Below are positions 61,540-64,000 of a stretch of DNA of 64,000 bases, piece by piece. Every line of letters starts with the position of its first letter. Position 1 is the first letter of the stretch. Under the pieces are notes generated by a model. It worked only from the letters and a program-made list of their open reading frames with translations. It was not told the origin of the DNA and made no database searches. The DNA is taken from NCBI GenBank assembly GCA_037178855.1, contig JASJZC010000007.1, forward strand, positions 2,666,001-2,730,000, in the 5' to 3' direction. Made by a program: the position numbers and the translations under genes. Origin of the DNA: Oscheius sp. JU75 (lineage: Eukaryota; Nematoda; Chromadorea; Rhabditida; Rhabditidae).

Positions 61540-62561
61540 CTATGTTTGTAGGATAACGACCCTCGGAAAGACCTGGAAATCTGTACAGTAAGAATACGGA
61601 AATTTGGAGAATGAGAGAGCTGTCAGATAAGCGAATGGTCGGCAGAAAAAAGTGACTGATATGCGGACCAATGAAAAGACCTATTCACGGACAGTAGTGG
61701 ATTCCAGTGAATGGCAACATTAAAAGCAAGCACGAGAGCGGTGAGACGCGAAATCCAATACATCTATGGCGCTTTTGCTGTTGCTAGGGTATCTTTCGCT
61801 TGCTCGCAAGTTTTTTCAAAACCTGATGAAGTAGCTTGAGAAGTGTACGAAAGAGTGTGTAAAAGAAGGACGAGCAGCTAAAGGACGCAATCGGATAACT
61901 ACTGTGCAAATATTCGAAAGAGATACTGGCCACGAGTCTTCCCATCAAAACATTTAAAGTCGTGAAACAGATGTTAGGATGGCTTTTCTCAACTCGGAAA
62001 GCATCGTTCAATGTGTAAATATCGACGTGAAAAACGATCATAGTGGTTGCAGATGTCACCAATCATAAAGAGAGCGTGAGGCCCCGGTTAAACAACGAGC
62101 ACTCAACTTTTCGAAAATGCCAGCTTTTTTCAATTAAGCGGTACCAGTTCCAGTTTGTAATGAAAAATTCCTGTCTTCCTTCCATTCTCAATGTCTCAAA
62201 CGATTGATATTTGACGGACTACACACAAAATGAGATTGTTATTGAGAATACAAAATCATGCGGCAAACTGCATGTCGTTTACGCGCAGCAGAACGGACGC
62301 CCACTACGATGCCGCATGGTTATCACCGCTACCCGTTTAAAAATTGAGCCGTCAATAGCAGTTTCTGTAGAACGCTACACAAGCTAATTGATGCCATATG
62401 CGAACATTTACAATTTCTAGTTCAAAAATCGATAATCTGCCGACTTCGGCTCGTAGGATTTGCGGCCTCTACTTTATCTTCAGGCCAATTTTAATGAAAT
62501 TCGAAGGGTCCTTGCCAAAAGTCTGATTTTCATCTTACTTTTTGTTTTTAGTCCCCTCACG
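61540..62561. other. Divergent promoter region of RBM25 and the zinc-finger gene
   Basis: A 92-codon frame on the minus strand at 61784-62062 has no domain. No other feature. The last bases (tttgtttttag at 62541-62551) look like a spliced-leader or intron acceptor for the next gene. Confidence 0.5.
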
Positions 62562-64000
62562 ATGTCAGATGACGACGAAAATGTGGAAGAAATCGATCCG
62601 ATATCCGATTACGAACCGCCTCCGAAGGTATACATTTGTCTTGAAGTTATTTATCGTTATGCCTTTTTCAGGCTACCAGAGGAATGTCGGCAAGAAGAGC
62701 TGTCCCTGCAGTTCCTGCTGAGAACCCGGAATCTCCTAAAGGAAAGTTCTACAATGCCAGAGTGAGATGTCCGTACGGATGCAATAAGGTGCTCGCTCAA
62801 CGAACAATCGACTACCACAGAACCAATGGAGTGAGCATTTCCTTTGTTTATTCATTAAAAAATGGTTTGTAGTGTCGAATGGGTCAGGAAGAACCATTTG
62901 CGGACTCAAACAGAAAGAAGAACTACTGTTGTGGAGTGTGTTTTGCTGAATTCGTCACAAGACCGGCGTTTTTGACACACATGTCGGTGAGTAGTGCCTC
63001 TGAATTGTTGAAGCATATGACGTTTTAGGACGAACACGATGTCAGCGCATCTGTTCACCATCTCCAGTTCCCAAACAAGAACTTGTTCATGCGATTTGTG
63101 AGATGGCTCGAAGCGGAAGGAGGTGCACATTTTCGACACAAATCGGGAGCCAAGAGAAGAGCGAGTGGAAAAGGAATCTTCATGGCCTGCAATAGGTATC
63201 ATTATTGTCTATATTTCATTAATCTTCATCTACAGATCTGGTTACGTAGGTCGCTCACTGACTGATCCCATTCGAAACAAATCTGGCAACTTTCGAACTG
63301 GATACACCTGCACAGGATTCATTCACGGAACAGAACACAACAATGGGTTTGTCAATATCATTTCCCAGCCCAGTTTCTGGTTTCTAGATCAATATCGATT
63401 GAATTCTGTGGAGATCACTACGGTCATGACGCTCGCATGCGGCTGCCAAACGTCATCAAGCAGTTGATTGCCCAAAAACAAATGGATGGAGAAAGCTTTG
63501 TTGACATCACTAGTTACCTGAGACGTAGGCTTGAGTCATTTAAAAGCAAACCATTTGTATTTAAGGGCAGTTTGCGCCACTGGCAAGTGACTGTATCTAC
63601 GCTCAGCGAGTCTGCCTTGTGGATCTTGACGAGCTGAGGACTCTACTAGTGACGACGACAAGAAAATGGGAGAACACTGGCATTCCTCTTGAATGCGAGA
63701 TTTGGGAGGAAGAGTTTCTGGAAAAGGCCGGCATTACTCGAGAAGGAGCTCCTCGGATGAGAAAAGAGGGAGACAAGTCGACAGAAGAGCTGGCTAAGGA
63801 GTTTGTTAGTTCTGTGCAATACAAATGTTCATGTTCTTATTTCAGAATTGGCCTCGTCCACATGTCTTTACAGCAAAGATGAAAGTTGGAAGTGGAGTCG
63901 TTGAAATTCCCGAACTGAAGCCTATAACAGCCGAGACGAGACGGGACGTGTCACAGCTGCAAAATAGCACTACCAGGACTCAAAACGCGAACGTCTTCCG
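62562..64000 (+). CDS. C2H2 zinc-finger protein resembling transposon-derived proteins; 3' end beyond window
   Basis: ATG 62562 (MSDDDENVEEIDPISDYEPP) follows an acceptor-like TTTTTAG by ten bases. Eight or so exons remain in phase to the window edge. Two Cys/His clusters come first: RCPYGCNKVLAQRTIDYH, and CCGVCFAEFVTRPAFLTHMS with EH. A ~130-residue domain follows with the pattern FMRFVRWLEAEGGAHFRHKS, FMACNRSGY, TGYTCTGFIHG and CGDHYGHDARMRLPNVIKQL. The RWL...CNRSG...H-GH layout is shared by proteins found next to or derived from MULE-like DNA transposons in arthropods and nematodes, as I recall. No transposase catalytic core is visible, so the gene is more likely domesticated than mobile. 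The rest is acidic. No stop codon before 64000, so the C-terminus is missing. Confidence 0.72.

Overview
This is nuclear genomic DNA from a nematode, almost certainly a chromadorean related to the Caenorhabditis/rhabditid lineages. Genes are dense on both strands and split by very short introns (mostly 35-60 nt) that end in the nematode acceptor TTTCAG. Several start codons sit a few bases downstream of a bare TTTCAG, as expected at spliced-leader acceptors. The gene set is nematode-specific in places: a ground-like (hedgehog-related) protein, a supplementary nuclear hormone receptor, an EGL-9 prolyl hydroxylase with MYND finger, a VAB-8 (KIF26-type) kinesin, a serpentine receptor and a neuropeptide matching NLP-46. 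No species can be named from the sequence. No bacterial, viral or CRISPR features were seen.

Layout. 0.3-4.7 kb: an unrecognised Ser-rich protein (-) and an ALDH3-type fatty aldehyde dehydrogenase with a C-terminal membrane anchor (-). 5.06-5.5 kb: a large imperfect inverted repeat. 6.4-9.8 kb: NADH-cytochrome b5 reductase (+), tail to tail with a ground-like secreted protein (-). 11.0-15.1 kb: serpentine GPCR (+) and secreted flavin amine oxidase (+), the latter tail to tail with MMS19 (-, 15.4-18.8). 19.2-28.5 kb: nuclear hormone receptor (-) divergent from egl-9 (+), whose gene holds two introns over 1.2 kb. 30.0-36.9 kb: a small secreted protein (+), a ZIP-family protein lacking the metal-binding histidines (-) with a tRNA-Val inside one intron, a second small secreted protein (+), an orphan four-exon gene (-) and a 68-residue membrane microprotein (-) nested antisense in intron 1 of the next gene. 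36.6-40.4 kb: DHTKD1 (2-oxoadipate dehydrogenase E1). 40.4-45.7 kb: a gene-poor stretch with tandem and dispersed repeats and a 36-nt poly(T) next to an antisense AATAAA, which looks like the 3' end of a retrocopy. 45.7-51.3 kb: vab-8. 53.9 kb: nlp-46-like neuropeptide. 55.5 kb: exons of a small membrane protein. 56.5-61.5 kb: RBM25. 62.6 kb to the edge: a zinc-finger protein resembling transposon-derived proteins, cut by the window end.

The genes do not form one pathway. From memory, several of the orthologs (alh-4, the T05H4 cytochrome b5 reductases, mms-19, a C24G6 amine oxidase, egl-9, vab-8, DHTKD1) lie on C. elegans chromosome V, so the window is probably a rearranged piece of that ancestral chromosome. 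About ten of the gene models here (the neuropeptide, the two secreted proteins, the microprotein, the orphan genes, MMS19, the NHR and others) were assembled by hand from exons with matching splice phases; exon edges quoted are base-level readings from the sequence, not aligned to transcripts.
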